This document shows, one piece after another, positions 1 to 7,098 of a DNA stretch of 10,534 bases. Source of the DNA: Deltaproteobacteria bacterium (GTDB taxonomy: Bacteria; Myxococcota_A; Polyangia; Polyangiales; Ga0077539). The stretch spans positions 1-10,534 of the forward strand of contig CANMAT010000069.1 in the NCBI GenBank assembly GCA_947494865.1, written 5' to 3'. A model generated the notes under the pieces. That model searched no databases, was not told the DNA's origin, and saw only the letters and a list, made by a program, of their open reading frames with translations. Position 1 is the stretch's first letter. Each line of letters opens with the position of its first letter. The translations under genes were made by a program, and so were the position numbers.

Positions 1-68
1 CGTGGGCGGTGCGCGCGCGCCTCACGCCCGAAGCCGCGAACTCGCGCGCCGAGGGCGCCTTGCGGTAG
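1..68 (+). CDS. 3' end of an upstream gene (partial, unidentified)
   Basis: The frame whose first full codon starts at base 3 stays open to a TAG at 66-68. It reads WAVRARLTPEAANSRAEGAL followed by Arg and the stop. Third codon positions are nearly all G or C and the amino-acid mix is balanced; the other two plus frames give Arg/Pro/Ala-rich nonsense typical of non-coding frames in GC-rich DNA. Only 21 codons are visible, so the product cannot be named. The stop lies 10 bases before the next start at 79, which suggests that the two genes share a transcript. Confidence 0.5.
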   Translation, partial: WAVRARLTPEAANSRAEGALR

Positions 69-71
69 CGT
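66..71 (+). promoter_or_regulatory. Possible -10 box TAGCGT, seven bases before the ATG at 79
   Basis: TAGCGT fits the TANNNT pattern and is separated by exactly 7 bases from the ATG at 79, where a leaderless transcript would need its -10 element. No Shine-Dalgarno sequence precedes that ATG, and no convincing -35 hexamer is visible. The TAG is also the stop codon of the preceding partial gene, so part of the match may be coincidence. The same arrangement occurs before the gene at 9585. Confidence 0.3.
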
Positions 72-78
72 CCGCGCG

Positions 79-1611
79 ATGCTCACGATCCGTTCGCGAC
101 GCGACCTCTCGCTGCTGCTCGAGAGGCAGATGACGGCTGCCTCGACGCGCGGCGGGGCCACCCCCTCGATCGACGATGACATCGAGGGGCGCACCGCCCT
201 CAAGACGTACCTCCTCGAGGCCCACGGGCGCATGCGCAGCGACCCGCTCGGCGCCCTGCAAGACATCGCGGGCTCCCACGGCATCGCCGTGAGCGCCACC
301 GACGACCCGGGGCTCTACACCCTGCAGCTCGGGGAGCTCCAGCTCTGGCTCGACACGGCGAGCGAGCGCGTGCACCGGCTCTACTCCGCGGGCGCCGCGA
401 AGGACGTCGACCGCATCCACGAGGCGCTCGTGTCGGGCACGGGGGAGCTCGAGTGCGTGTGGCTCCCGCCCGCCACCCTCGAGAAGCTCGCGCACCACGA
501 GGCCGCCAAGATGGTGCTCTTCTCGCTGCGCCACGACCGCCGGCCCCTGCGGCGCGCGCCCGACGAGTTCGGCATCGACTCGGTCACCCTGCGCTTCTGG
601 GGCCCGCGCGCCCGGGAGACCCTCGACAAGCTCCGGCGCAGCGAGGTGCTCCCCGGCGCGACGAGCGTGTACTCAGTGCGCATGCGCGTGGGCGACGACG
701 AGCGCTACTGCCTCGCCGAGGTGTTCCACTCGGGCAAGATCACCGCGATCGGCACATCGTTCGGCGAGCTCGAGCGCGTCGTGAACTTTCTCCTCGACGA
801 CCACGAGGACCGCACCGTCGCCCTCGAGGCCATTCGCAAATCGCCGCGCCGCCTCGCGGTGCCCGTGCGATGGACCGTCGACGACCTCGGCTACGCCGTG
901 GGCCGCATGTTCGGCGGCGCCGAGCCCTTTCGCCTCTGGGGCCTCGCCGAGCAGACGGGCCCCGAGACCTACCGCGTGCGCGCCGTCGACCTCGACGTGG
1001 GACGCACCGCGGTGTTCGAAGTCGACCGCCACGGCGTGACCCTCGAGCTCGGACCGCGCGCCCCCGCGAGCGTGGCCGTGCGCTACGTGTCTGCCCTGCA
1101 GTACCACGTCAACGCCGACACGCAGAGCGACGCGCTCGCGCCCGAGCCCCTGCTCCAGCTCGCGCTTCCCATGACGTCGGAGCGCGGCGCCTTCCGCGAG
1201 ACGTCGGGCCTCGCCGAGGTGGGGCGCGCGGTGCTCGCCGAGGCCTGCTCGCTGCTCGTGCGCGGCCAGACGCTGGTGACCACGCAGGGCCTCGTCGAGG
1301 CCACGCACGGGGCCGACCTCGTGACCGACGCGCTCCTCAACCTCGCGCAGCGGGTCATGTCCGAGGCCGCGGCCTACGAGTGGCGCGCGTGGGTCAAGCC
1401 CGTGGTGTCGCCCGAGGGCCGCGCCTCGTGGCGCTTCAACGACATGCTCCCCATCGACGCGACGGCGCGCCTGCGCGAGCTCGGGCGCCTCAACCGCGCG
1501 GCGCAGCAGCTCGTGGGGCGCCTCGCGGGCACGGGGCTCGCGAAGTGGCTCCAGCTCTCGCTCTTCGGCCCCGAGGCGATGGTCACCGCGCTCGCGGGCG
1601 ACGACGCCTGA
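79..1611 (+). CDS. Conserved-looking hypothetical protein, 510 residues
   Basis: I do not recognise this family. The protein has no signal peptide and no hydrophobic segment long enough to span a membrane, so it is probably cytoplasmic. The first 40 residues are charged and low in complexity, followed by mixed alpha/beta sequence. Visible landmarks are a Trp/Leu-rich strand (LGELQLWLD, about residue 90), an acidic segment (NFLLDDHED, about 238) and a helical C-terminal part from about residue 370, with stretches such as AVLAEACSLLV and LVTDALLNLAQRVM. No nucleotide-binding P-loop, HExxH, DDE or other catalytic signature is obvious. GC-rich codon use is uniform throughout, so the reading frame is secure. 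ATG 79 is preferred because it follows the previous stop by 10 bases; ATG 130 is an alternative. No function is proposed. Confidence 0.8.
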   Translation: MLTIRSRRDLSLLLERQMTAASTRGGATPSIDDDIEGRTALKTYLLEAHGRMRSDPLGALQDIAGSHGIAVSATDDPGLYTLQLGELQLWLDTASERVHRLYSAGAAKDVDRIHEALVSGTGELECVWLPPATLEKLAHHEAAKMVLFSLRHDRRPLRRAPDEFGIDSVTLRFWGPRARETLDKLRRSEVLPGATSVYSVRMRVGDDERYCLAEVFHSGKITAIGTSFGELERVVNFLLDDHEDRTVALEAIRKSPRRLAVPVRWTVDDLGYAVGRMFGGAEPFRLWGLAEQTGPETYRVRAVDLDVGRTAVFEVDRHGVTLELGPRAPASVAVRYVSALQYHVNADTQSDALAPEPLLQLALPMTSERGAFRETSGLAEVGRAVLAEACSLLVRGQTLVTTQGLVEATHGADLVTDALLNLAQRVMSEAAAYEWRAWVKPVVSPEGRASWRFNDMLPIDATARLRELGRLNRAAQQLVGRLAGTGLAKWLQLSLFGPEAMVTALAGDDA

Positions 1612-1629
1612 CCGTCCATCGCGACGCCT

Positions 1630-1657
1630 CTGAGAACCACCGCCCGGCGCGTAGATT
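1630..1657 (+). promoter_or_regulatory. Candidate promoter for the large lipoprotein gene
   Basis: CTGAGA (1630-1635) and TAGATT (1652-1657) are separated by 16 bases. Each matches the sigma-70-type consensus hexamers TTGACA and TATAAT at four of six positions. Transcription would start near 1664 and leave a leader of about 105 bases that includes the AAGAGG ribosome binding site. The region between the stop at 1611 and the start at 1769 has no other gene. It also holds a short perfect inverted repeat with arms CCGCGCG and CGCGCGG (1719-1734), which is hard to weigh in such GC-rich DNA. Confidence 0.25.
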
Positions 1658-1752
1658 GTCGCGAGGGGGCGTCGAAGTTCGGCCATCGGCTGTGGCATGG
1701 TGCCCACACACTTCGTCACCGCGCGCTCGCGCGGAGACCTACCACCGAACCC

Positions 1753-1758
1753 AAGAGG
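1753..1758 (+). promoter_or_regulatory. Ribosome binding site AAGAGG that fixes the start at 1769
   Basis: AAGAGG lies 10 bases before ATG 1769. Initiation there puts a textbook lipoprotein signal peptide at the N-terminus. The upstream in-frame ATG at 1697 would instead add 24 polar residues (MVPTHFVTARSRGD...) before the signal. It is the only clear Shine-Dalgarno sequence before a gene in the window. Confidence 0.55.
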
Positions 1759-1768
1759 CAACGTCCCG

Positions 1769-4700
1769 ATGAGACCCTTCTACTGGAAGCACCTGTGCCT
1801 GCTCGCCCTCGGCGCGCTGGCCGCGTGCAGCAGCCCCACGTCGCCGCCGACCACCACCGACCCCGACGTGGCGGTCGACGACGCCGCCGAGACCGGCGTC
1901 GACGCGCCCGGCGACATCACCGCCGACGTGAAGCCCGACGCGGCGCCCGACACGGGCCCCGACGTGGCCGTCGACGCCCCCGCCGACGGCGCGGCCTGCA
2001 CGGGCACGCAGACCGCCTGCGGGGCCGTGTGCGCCGACACCATGACCGACACCATGAACTGCGGCGCGTGCGGCCGCGTGTGCACCGCCGGTCAGGTGTG
2101 CTCCGCGGGCGCGTGCGCCTGCGCGCCGGGCCAGATGATGTGCGGCGGCCGCTGCATCGACACCCTCGCCGACAGCACCAACTGCGGCACGTGCGGCAAC
2201 ACCTGCCCCATGGGTCAGAGCTGTACCACCGGCGCCTGCGCGATCCCCTGCGCGGCGCCCCGCGTGATCTGCGGCGCCGGCGCGGCGCAGACGTGCCTCG
2301 ACACGCAGAGCGACAACGCCAACTGCGGCACCTGCGGCACCGTGTGCGGCGCCGCGCAGACCTGCGTGGGCGGGTCGTGCCAGTGCGCGGGCGGCCAGAA
2401 CAACTGCGGCGGCCGCTGCGTCGACACGCAGAGCAGCAACACCAACTGCGGCATGTGCGGCAACGCGTGCCCGAGCGGCCAGACCTGCGACAGCGGCCGA
2501 TGCACGTGCCCCGGCACGGGCACCGTCTGCGGCGCCGCCTGCGTCGACCTCGGCACCGACTCGCGCAACTGCAGCGCCTGCGGCAACGCCTGCCCCGCGG
2601 GGCAGCTCTGCGCCGGCGGCACCTGCCAGATCGGCTGCCCCTCGCCGCGGCGCATCTGCGGCACCGGCGCGACGATGGTGTGCGTCGACCCGCAGAGCGA
2701 CCGCGCCAACTGCGGCTCCTGCGGCACCACCTGCCTCGCCGACCAGACCTGCGCGGCCGGCGTGTGCACCTGCCCCATGGGCCAGTCGGCCTGCGGCTCG
2801 AGCTGCGTCGACCTGCGCAACGACAACGCCAACTGCGGCCTCTGCGGCACCGCCTGCATGGGCGGCACCACCTGCATCGACCGCGTGTGCACGTGCCCCT
2901 CGGGGCAGGTGCTGTGCGCCGGTCGCTGCGTCAACCCGCTCAGCGACAACGCCCACTGCGGCGCGTGCGGCAACCTCTGCGCGGGCGGCACGAGCTGCAC
3001 CTCGGGCGTGTGCGCCTGCCCGGGCACGGGCATCTCGTGCGGCGGCCGCTGCATCGACCCGCGCGCTGACATCAACAACTGCGGCGCGTGCGGAAACCTC
3101 TGCGCCGCCCGTCCCAACAGCGCGCCCACCTGCGCCGGCGGCGCCTGCGGGCTCACCTGCGCGGCGGGCTTCGCCGACTGCGACATGGGCATCGCCAACG
3201 GCTGCGAGACCAACCTCGCGTCGACGGCCACGAGCTGCGGCGCCTGCGGCACCGTGTGCCCCGCGCGCGCCAACGCGACCTCGACCTGCGCGGCCTCGGC
3301 CTGCGGGTTCACGTGCAACGCGGGCTTCACCAACTGCGACGGCATGGCGGCCAACGGCTGCGAGGTGAGCACCCTCACCGATTCGAGCAACTGCGGCGCG
3401 TGCGGCCGCGCGTGCCCCACGGGCCAGCGCTGCTCGGCGGGCGCCTGCATGGACACCTGCGCGGCCGGCACCACCCTCTGCGGCACCACCTGCGTGGCCA
3501 CGGCCACGAGCGTCACCAACTGCGGCGCCTGCGGCACCGTGTGCCCCACCGGCGCCAACGCGTCGCCGCTCTGCGCGGCGGGCGCATGCCGCCTCGCGTG
3601 CAACGTGGGCTTCGGCGACTGCGACGGCGTCGCCGCCAACGGCTGCGAGACCAACCTCACCACCGCGACGGGCAACTGCGGCCGCTGCGGCAACGCCTGC
3701 GCGAGCGGGTCCAACTCCCTGGCGACGTGCAGCGCCGGCGCCTGCGGGCTCACGTGCTCGCGGGGCTTCGGCAACTGCGACGGCGCCGCGGCCAACGGCT
3801 GCGAGGCGGCGCTCGCCACGTCCGTGTCCAACTGCGGCGCGTGCGGAACGGCCTGCGCGAGCGGGTCCAACTCCACGGCCACCTGCAGCGCGAGCGCGTG
3901 CGGGCTCACCTGCGCGGCGGGCTTCGCCAACTGCAACGGCAGCGCGGCCGACGGCTGCGAGACCAACACCACCAACAACGTGGGCAACTGCGGCGCCTGC
4001 GGCGTCGCGTGCACGGTGCCCACGGGCGGCAGCGTCACGTGCGCCGCCTCGGCCTGCGTGCAGGCGTGCCCGTCGGGTCAGAGCGCGTGCTCCAACGCGT
4101 GCGTGAACCTGCAGCTCGATCGCACCAACTGCGGCGCCTGCGGCCGCACGTGCGCCACGGGCCAGGTGTGCGCCGCGGGCGTGTGCAACACCATCGCGGG
4201 CGCGGCGTTTCAGGTCACCTCGCTCGGCGCCACGGGCTGCGCGGCGATCGACCACAACGCGCTCACGGGCGACGACAAGGGCGGCATCGCCGTCTCGGCG
4301 ACGAACGTGTTCTACACGGGCGACACGGCGACGGCGCGCTTCAGCGCGACGGACCTCTCGGGCGGCGCCTCCATCGGCCGCGTGGTCGACGGCTTCGTGA
4401 GCAACCTGCGCACGGGCACGGTGTACGTGCTCGGCAACGGCGCCACCGCGCTGCCGCAGGGCGGCGGCACGCTCACCTCGCTCCTCGTCGTCGACGGCGC
4501 GACGGGCGCGCTCACGGGCTCGCGCGTCGACCTCTCGTCGGCCATCACGGTGAGCGCCGAGCTCTACTTCGGCGCCGTGGGCATCTTCTCGGGCTACGAC
4601 CGGATCATCATCTACAACGGCACCCGCGCGTACCACATCGCGCTCCCCTCGGGCGTTGTGGTCGACCTCGGCGCGGTCACCCTCGCCAGCCACACGACGT

Positions 4701-5401
4701 GTGAAAACTGGGCGATCTGGGGCACCGCGGAGTTCTTCGGCGGCTCGCTCTACGTCGACTACGTGCAGAACGCGACCACCATCGTGCGCACGCGCATCCC
4801 CGACGGCGCCACCAGCACGCTGGGCACCTTCACCAACCTGTCGGACATGTGCTCGTTCACGATTTCGCCCGCGCGCAACCGCTGGTACTTCCACCACGAG
4901 TACACGTCGCAGTTCATCGCCTCGAGCAACGAGACCGTGGGCTACTGCGCCGCCACGTGGCTCACCGACTCGGCGACGATCAGCACGCACACCTTCCCCT
5001 CGACGGGCTCGCAGGTGGGCAACACCGGGGGCGTCACGGGCACCCTCGGCGCCGGCGGCGGCGGCGGATTTCGCTACACCACCGGCGACTTCGTGCAAGA
5101 GGGCTTCACGCGCACGGCCGCGTACACGCGCCTCGACCTGAACTTTCAGATGAGCGACGTCACCGCGGGCTGCGCCGTGGGCCAGGCGCTCTCGTGGAAC
5201 GTGCTGGTCAACGGCGTCGTGGTGGGCACCTACGGCTTCGCGGGCGGCACCGGCGTGAACCCGCGCACCATCACGGGCACGTACACCTTCGCGTCGCAGC
5301 CCGCGGGCACGGCGACGGTTCGCCTCCAGGCGACCACCACGGTCTGCTCTGGCGGCTCGTCGTGGAACTGGATCGCCGGCGGCTCCGCCACCCTGCGCTG
5401 A
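1769..5401 (+). CDS. Cysteine-repeat surface lipoprotein, 1210 residues
   Basis: This is a secreted lipoprotein. The signal peptide (residues 1-19, core LCLLALGALAA) ends in the lipobox LAAC with Cys20 as lipidation site. Ser at +2 and +3 would favour outer-membrane sorting by the E. coli rule. Residues 21-76 form a Thr/Pro then Asp/Ala/Val/Pro-rich linker. Residues 77-806 hold 16 tandem cysteine-rich units built on NCGxCGxxC, with 128 Cys by hand count, or 8 per unit, which probably pair as disulfides. Residues 807-1210 are beta-rich, with Gly/Thr/Ser repeats and motifs such as SATNVFYTGD that look like propeller blades. A separate beta-sandwich-like piece fills roughly the last 115 residues. 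Such cysteine-rich proteins are common in myxobacteria, where (from memory) some databases mislabel them as tryptophan synthase alpha chain. There is no MYXO-CTERM tail. The role is unknown; adhesion, extracellular matrix or ligand binding are guesses. Confidence 0.85.
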   Translation: MRPFYWKHLCLLALGALAACSSPTSPPTTTDPDVAVDDAAETGVDAPGDITADVKPDAAPDTGPDVAVDAPADGAACTGTQTACGAVCADTMTDTMNCGACGRVCTAGQVCSAGACACAPGQMMCGGRCIDTLADSTNCGTCGNTCPMGQSCTTGACAIPCAAPRVICGAGAAQTCLDTQSDNANCGTCGTVCGAAQTCVGGSCQCAGGQNNCGGRCVDTQSSNTNCGMCGNACPSGQTCDSGRCTCPGTGTVCGAACVDLGTDSRNCSACGNACPAGQLCAGGTCQIGCPSPRRICGTGATMVCVDPQSDRANCGSCGTTCLADQTCAAGVCTCPMGQSACGSSCVDLRNDNANCGLCGTACMGGTTCIDRVCTCPSGQVLCAGRCVNPLSDNAHCGACGNLCAGGTSCTSGVCACPGTGISCGGRCIDPRADINNCGACGNLCAARPNSAPTCAGGACGLTCAAGFADCDMGIANGCETNLASTATSCGACGTVCPARANATSTCAASACGFTCNAGFTNCDGMAANGCEVSTLTDSSNCGACGRACPTGQRCSAGACMDTCAAGTTLCGTTCVATATSVTNCGACGTVCPTGANASPLCAAGACRLACNVGFGDCDGVAANGCETNLTTATGNCGRCGNACASGSNSLATCSAGACGLTCSRGFGNCDGAAANGCEAALATSVSNCGACGTACASGSNSTATCSASACGLTCAAGFANCNGSAADGCETNTTNNVGNCGACGVACTVPTGGSVTCAASACVQACPSGQSACSNACVNLQLDRTNCGACGRTCATGQVCAAGVCNTIAGAAFQVTSLGATGCAAIDHNALTGDDKGGIAVSATNVFYTGDTATARFSATDLSGGASIGRVVDGFVSNLRTGTVYVLGNGATALPQGGGTLTSLLVVDGATGALTGSRVDLSSAITVSAELYFGAVGIFSGYDRIIIYNGTRAYHIALPSGVVVDLGAVTLASHTTCENWAIWGTAEFFGGSLYVDYVQNATTIVRTRIPDGATSTLGTFTNLSDMCSFTISPARNRWYFHHEYTSQFIASSNETVGYCAATWLTDSATISTHTFPSTGSQVGNTGGVTGTLGAGGGGGFRYTTGDFVQEGFTRTAAYTRLDLNFQMSDVTAGCAVGQALSWNVLVNGVVVGTYGFAGGTGVNPRTITGTYTFASQPAGTATVRLQATTTVCSGGSSWNWIAGGSATLR
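1997..4186 (+). repeat. Array of 16 eight-cysteine protein repeats
   Basis: The coding repeat can be cut into units starting at 2018, 2141, 2270, 2405, 2528, 2657, 2792, 2915, 3038, 3179, 3335, 3479, 3620, 3776, 3932 and 4088. Type A units (about 41 to 47 residues) begin CGGRCVDT or similar. Type B units (units 10, 11, 13, 14 and 15; 48 to 52 residues) begin CDGxAANGCE, with three extra residues between the first two Cys plus one more before NCG. All share NCGxCGxxC, then GQxCxxGxC or a longer loop. Units 3 and 6 have an expanded first loop (CGAGAAQTC, CGTGATMVC). The last unit has 7 Cys, and one unpaired Cys precedes unit 1, so the array is exactly 16 sets of 8 if each unit is started one Cys earlier. 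Confidence 0.9.
2018..2791 (+). repeat. Tandem duplication of a three-unit block (2 x 387 bases)
   Basis: Units 1-3 are 41, 43 and 45 residues long, and units 4-6 repeat the same lengths. Both third units carry the four-residue insertion in the first loop, and both second units end in a Pro/Arg segment (CAAPRVI and CPSPRRI) instead of the usual CxCPxGQ. Protein identity by eye rises from about 40% (units 1 and 4) to over half (units 2 and 5, 3 and 6). This points to an old duplication of bases 2018-2404 into 2405-2791. Confidence 0.7.
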
Positions 5402-5413
5402 CGTACGCTCCTA

Positions 5414-5446
5414 CCGCTGCGCCGCCGGTTGATCGCGGCGCAGCGG
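5414..5446. terminator. Bidirectional stem-loop between convergent genes
   Basis: CCGCTGCGCCGC (5414-5425) is a perfect 12-base inverted repeat of GCGGCGCAGCGG (5435-5446), around a 9-base loop CGGTTGATC. It lies 12 bases past the stop of the plus-strand lipoprotein and 49 bases from the stop of the minus-strand lipoprotein, where a shared terminator is expected. Neither side has a T-tract, so it is either an atypical intrinsic terminator or an RNA-stabilising 3' hairpin. Confidence 0.6.
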
Positions 5447-5495
5447 CCCTCCCTCCGCCTACACAGCCCCCGACCGACTCAGCCCGGAGGCCCTC

Positions 5496-6092
5496 TCAGG
5501 GACCCATCTCGACGGTGTCGTGCGCGGTGAGCGCCATCGACGCGGTGAAGGTGCCGAGCGTGCCCGGCGTGCGGTAGATGCTGCCGCAGACGGCCTGCGC
5601 GGTGCCCGGCGGCACGCGGCACACGAAGCCCGACGCGCAGGCGTCGAAGGTCTGACACTGCGCCGAGAGGTCGACGGGCACGGCGTACACCTTGTCGTCG
5701 ACGAAGTCGGTCTCGGCGAGGGTGCGCACGCCCGTGAGGCCGATGCCCTCGACCTCGATGCGCACGCGCGCGTCGGTGCGCAGGCTGTCGACGATGCCGA
5801 GGCGATAGTCGGCCGTGGTCGAGAGGGGGATCACCGGCAGGCCCACGTTGCTTGTGGTGGAGCACCCCTCGCCGGTGAGCGCGAAGGTGCCCTGCCAGGT
5901 GTACGCGGTGCTGCCCGCGCCGCGCGAGAGGCGCACGGTGATGCGGTCGATGGCGGGGCACGCGATGTTGGTGGTGACGATGAGCATCACCTCGCGGCGA
6001 GAGCGGACGCACCCGGCGGGCGCGAGCGCCACGAGCGCGGCGCAGAGGGCGAGCGGGGCGCGCAACACGGAGGCGGCGGGGCGGCGGTTCAT
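5496..6092 (-). CDS. Small secreted lipoprotein, 198 residues
   Basis: The N-terminus has basic residues (MNRRPAASVLR), a hydrophobic core (LALCAALVALA) and the lipobox-like PAGC with Cys28. Pro at -3 is unusual for a lipobox, so plain secretion is possible. After a basic stretch (VRSRRE) the mature part looks beta-stranded. It starts with a VMLIVTTNIACPAIDRITV segment of the kind seen at the start of many myxobacterial exported proteins, as I recall. Two separate Cys at 45 and 77 and a cluster at 146, 152, 158 and 169 (spacing 5, 5 and 10 residues) suggest a small disulfide-closed loop near the C-terminus. There are no catalytic motifs and the function is unknown. It is last in a possible minus-strand operon, 36 bases after the acyltransferase gene, and converges with the large lipoprotein gene. 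Confidence 0.8.
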   Translation of the reverse strand: MNRRPAASVLRAPLALCAALVALAPAGCVRSRREVMLIVTTNIACPAIDRITVRLSRGAGSTAYTWQGTFALTGEGCSTTSNVGLPVIPLSTTADYRLGIVDSLRTDARVRIEVEGIGLTGVRTLAETDFVDDKVYAVPVDLSAQCQTFDACASGFVCRVPPGTAQAVCGSIYRTPGTLGTFTASMALTAHDTVEMGP

Positions 6093-6103
6093 CGCGGTCG
6101 GTG

Positions 6104-6109
6104 ACTATA
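6104..6109 (-). promoter_or_regulatory. Possible -10 box TATAGT before the small lipoprotein gene
   Basis: TATAGT on the minus strand matches TATAAT at five of six positions and lies in a short A/T-rich patch (6104-6130) that stands out from its surroundings. It ends 11 bases before the ATG at 6092, so a transcript starting about 7 bases downstream would have a leader of only about 4 bases. No Shine-Dalgarno sequence is present. The only -35-like hexamer at suitable distance, TGAATT, is poor. Confidence 0.35.
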
Positions 6110-6128
6110 GGAAATTATCGCGCGAAAT

Positions 6129-7052
6129 TCAGCGGAAGATGCCGCGGCGCTCTTTGAGCCCGCGGTTCACCATGCTCTGCACGGCGGCGCGCACGGCCCA
6201 CACCTTCTCTTCGATGACGGCGTCCTCGTCGTCGGGGTCGCCGGTGAAGTGCATGGGCTCACCGAAGCGCAGGCGATATTTCACCGGGAGGGGCAGAAAA
6301 CCGCCCGGCAGGAGCAGCTGCGGGATCACCGGGAAGGCCGGCGCCCCCGTGAGGCGCGCGAGGCGCTTGAGGTTGGCGAGGGAGACATACTGCTCCTCGG
6401 CGCCCACGACGGCCACGGGCACGATGGGAGACCGCGTGGCGAGCGCGAGGCGCATGAACCCGAGGCCGAACTCGGTGAGCTTGTACCGCTCGGAGAAGGG
6501 CTTCGAAATGCCCCGCGACCCTTCGGGAAACACCAGAATGGGCTCCTCGCGCTCGAGGAGGCGCTGGCAGTTCTCGGGCACGCCCACAATCTGTCCGACG
6601 CGCGCGAAGAAGAGCGACACGAAGGGCAGCGTCGCGCTCCACTTCTCGACCATGCTGCGCACGAAGCGGGGCTTCTCGCGGTCGAGCAGCAGGGCGCACG
6701 CGATGGCCAGCGCGTCGAGGGGGATCTGCCCCGAGTGGTTCGACACGAGCAGCACGCGCCCGTCGGGCACGTTCTCGAGGCCCTGCACCTCGGCGCGAAA
6801 CCAGTCGCGGTAGAGCAACCGCGCCACGAGCATCGCGTAGCGCACCACCTGGGGGTCGAAGCCGAAGGGGTCGACGCCGCTCTCGCTCTCGCCCACCGTG
6901 GCGCTCGCGAGGCGCGCCAGCACGTCGTCGCCCAGCACAGCATCGACCGATCGGTCGACCTGGCCCGCGAGCGCGGCCCTCGCCTGCGCGAGACGGGTCA
7001 TCACCGCGGCGGCGCGGCTGGGCCTCGGAGGCAGCGAGTCGGCGTGGTTCAT
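6129..7052 (-). CDS. PlsC-type glycerolipid/lysophospholipid acyltransferase family protein
   Basis: The 307-residue protein belongs to the PlsC/LPLAT acyltransferase superfamily, which transfers fatty acyl groups to glycerolipids at the cytoplasmic face of the inner membrane. Block I is NHSGQIPLD (residues 105-113), with catalytic His106 and Asp113. This is a longer His-to-Asp spacing than the classic HX4D and resembles the subgroup with H-S-G-x-x-P-x-D. Block III is VFPEGSRG (174-181), and block IV is around PIVPVAVVGAEEQY (209-222). Residues 1-60 form a polar helical extension. There is no signal peptide and no certain transmembrane helix, so it probably sits on the membrane surface. The acyl acceptor cannot be read from sequence; phosphatidic acid synthesis, lipid remodelling and neutral lipid synthesis are all possible. 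It starts 46 bases after the SprT-like gene, and no Shine-Dalgarno sequence is visible. Confidence 0.88.
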   Translation of the reverse strand: MNHADSLPPRPSRAAAVMTRLAQARAALAGQVDRSVDAVLGDDVLARLASATVGESESGVDPFGFDPQVVRYAMLVARLLYRDWFRAEVQGLENVPDGRVLLVSNHSGQIPLDALAIACALLLDREKPRFVRSMVEKWSATLPFVSLFFARVGQIVGVPENCQRLLEREEPILVFPEGSRGISKPFSERYKLTEFGLGFMRLALATRSPIVPVAVVGAEEQYVSLANLKRLARLTGAPAFPVIPQLLLPGGFLPLPVKYRLRFGEPMHFTGDPDDEDAVIEEKVWAVRAAVQSMVNRGLKERRGIFR

Positions 7053-7061
7053 CAGCCCGCG

Positions 7062-7067
7062 ACACTA
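7062..7067 (-). promoter_or_regulatory. Possible -10 box TAGTGT before the acyltransferase gene
   Basis: TAGTGT on the minus strand fits TANNNT and ends 9 bases before the ATG at 7052. The flanking GCGGTAGTGTCGCGG resembles GCGGTAGCGTCCGCG before the gene at 79. A start about 7 bases downstream would give a leader of roughly two bases. No -35 hexamer is recognisable. The box lies in the 46-base gap after the preceding gene, so it could be an internal promoter of the minus-strand cluster. Confidence 0.3.
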
Positions 7068-7098
7068 CCGCGACACGCCCCGCCCGTGGAGTGCCTCT

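Noticed and set aside
1692..1707. Possible sigma-54 promoter (TGGCATGGTGCCCAC)
   Set aside because: The -24 element is partly matched, but the required GC at the -12 position is missing at the correct spacing.
1719..1734. Short inverted repeat CCGCGCG-CT-CGCGCGG in the lipoprotein leader
   Set aside because: Alternating CG runs are frequent in this DNA and a 2-base loop cannot form as such. It is too weak to call a regulatory hairpin.
1997..4186. CRISPR-like or mobile repeat interpretation of the periodic region
   Set aside because: The periodicity is at protein level in an open frame, unit lengths vary from 41 to 52 codons and there are no identical direct repeats with unique spacers.
1739..5098. 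A very long open frame (1119 codons) antisense to the lipoprotein gene
   Set aside because: It is rich in Ala, Arg, Gly and Val in simple patterns, as expected for the mirror frame of GC-rich repeat DNA. The plus strand has a lipobox signal, a ribosome binding site and strict Cys periodicity.
5479..6104. Alternative open frames on both strands over the small lipoprotein gene
   Set aside because: They give His/Arg-rich low-complexity sequence. Only the called minus-strand frame yields a signal sequence, beta-like segments and a Cys cluster.
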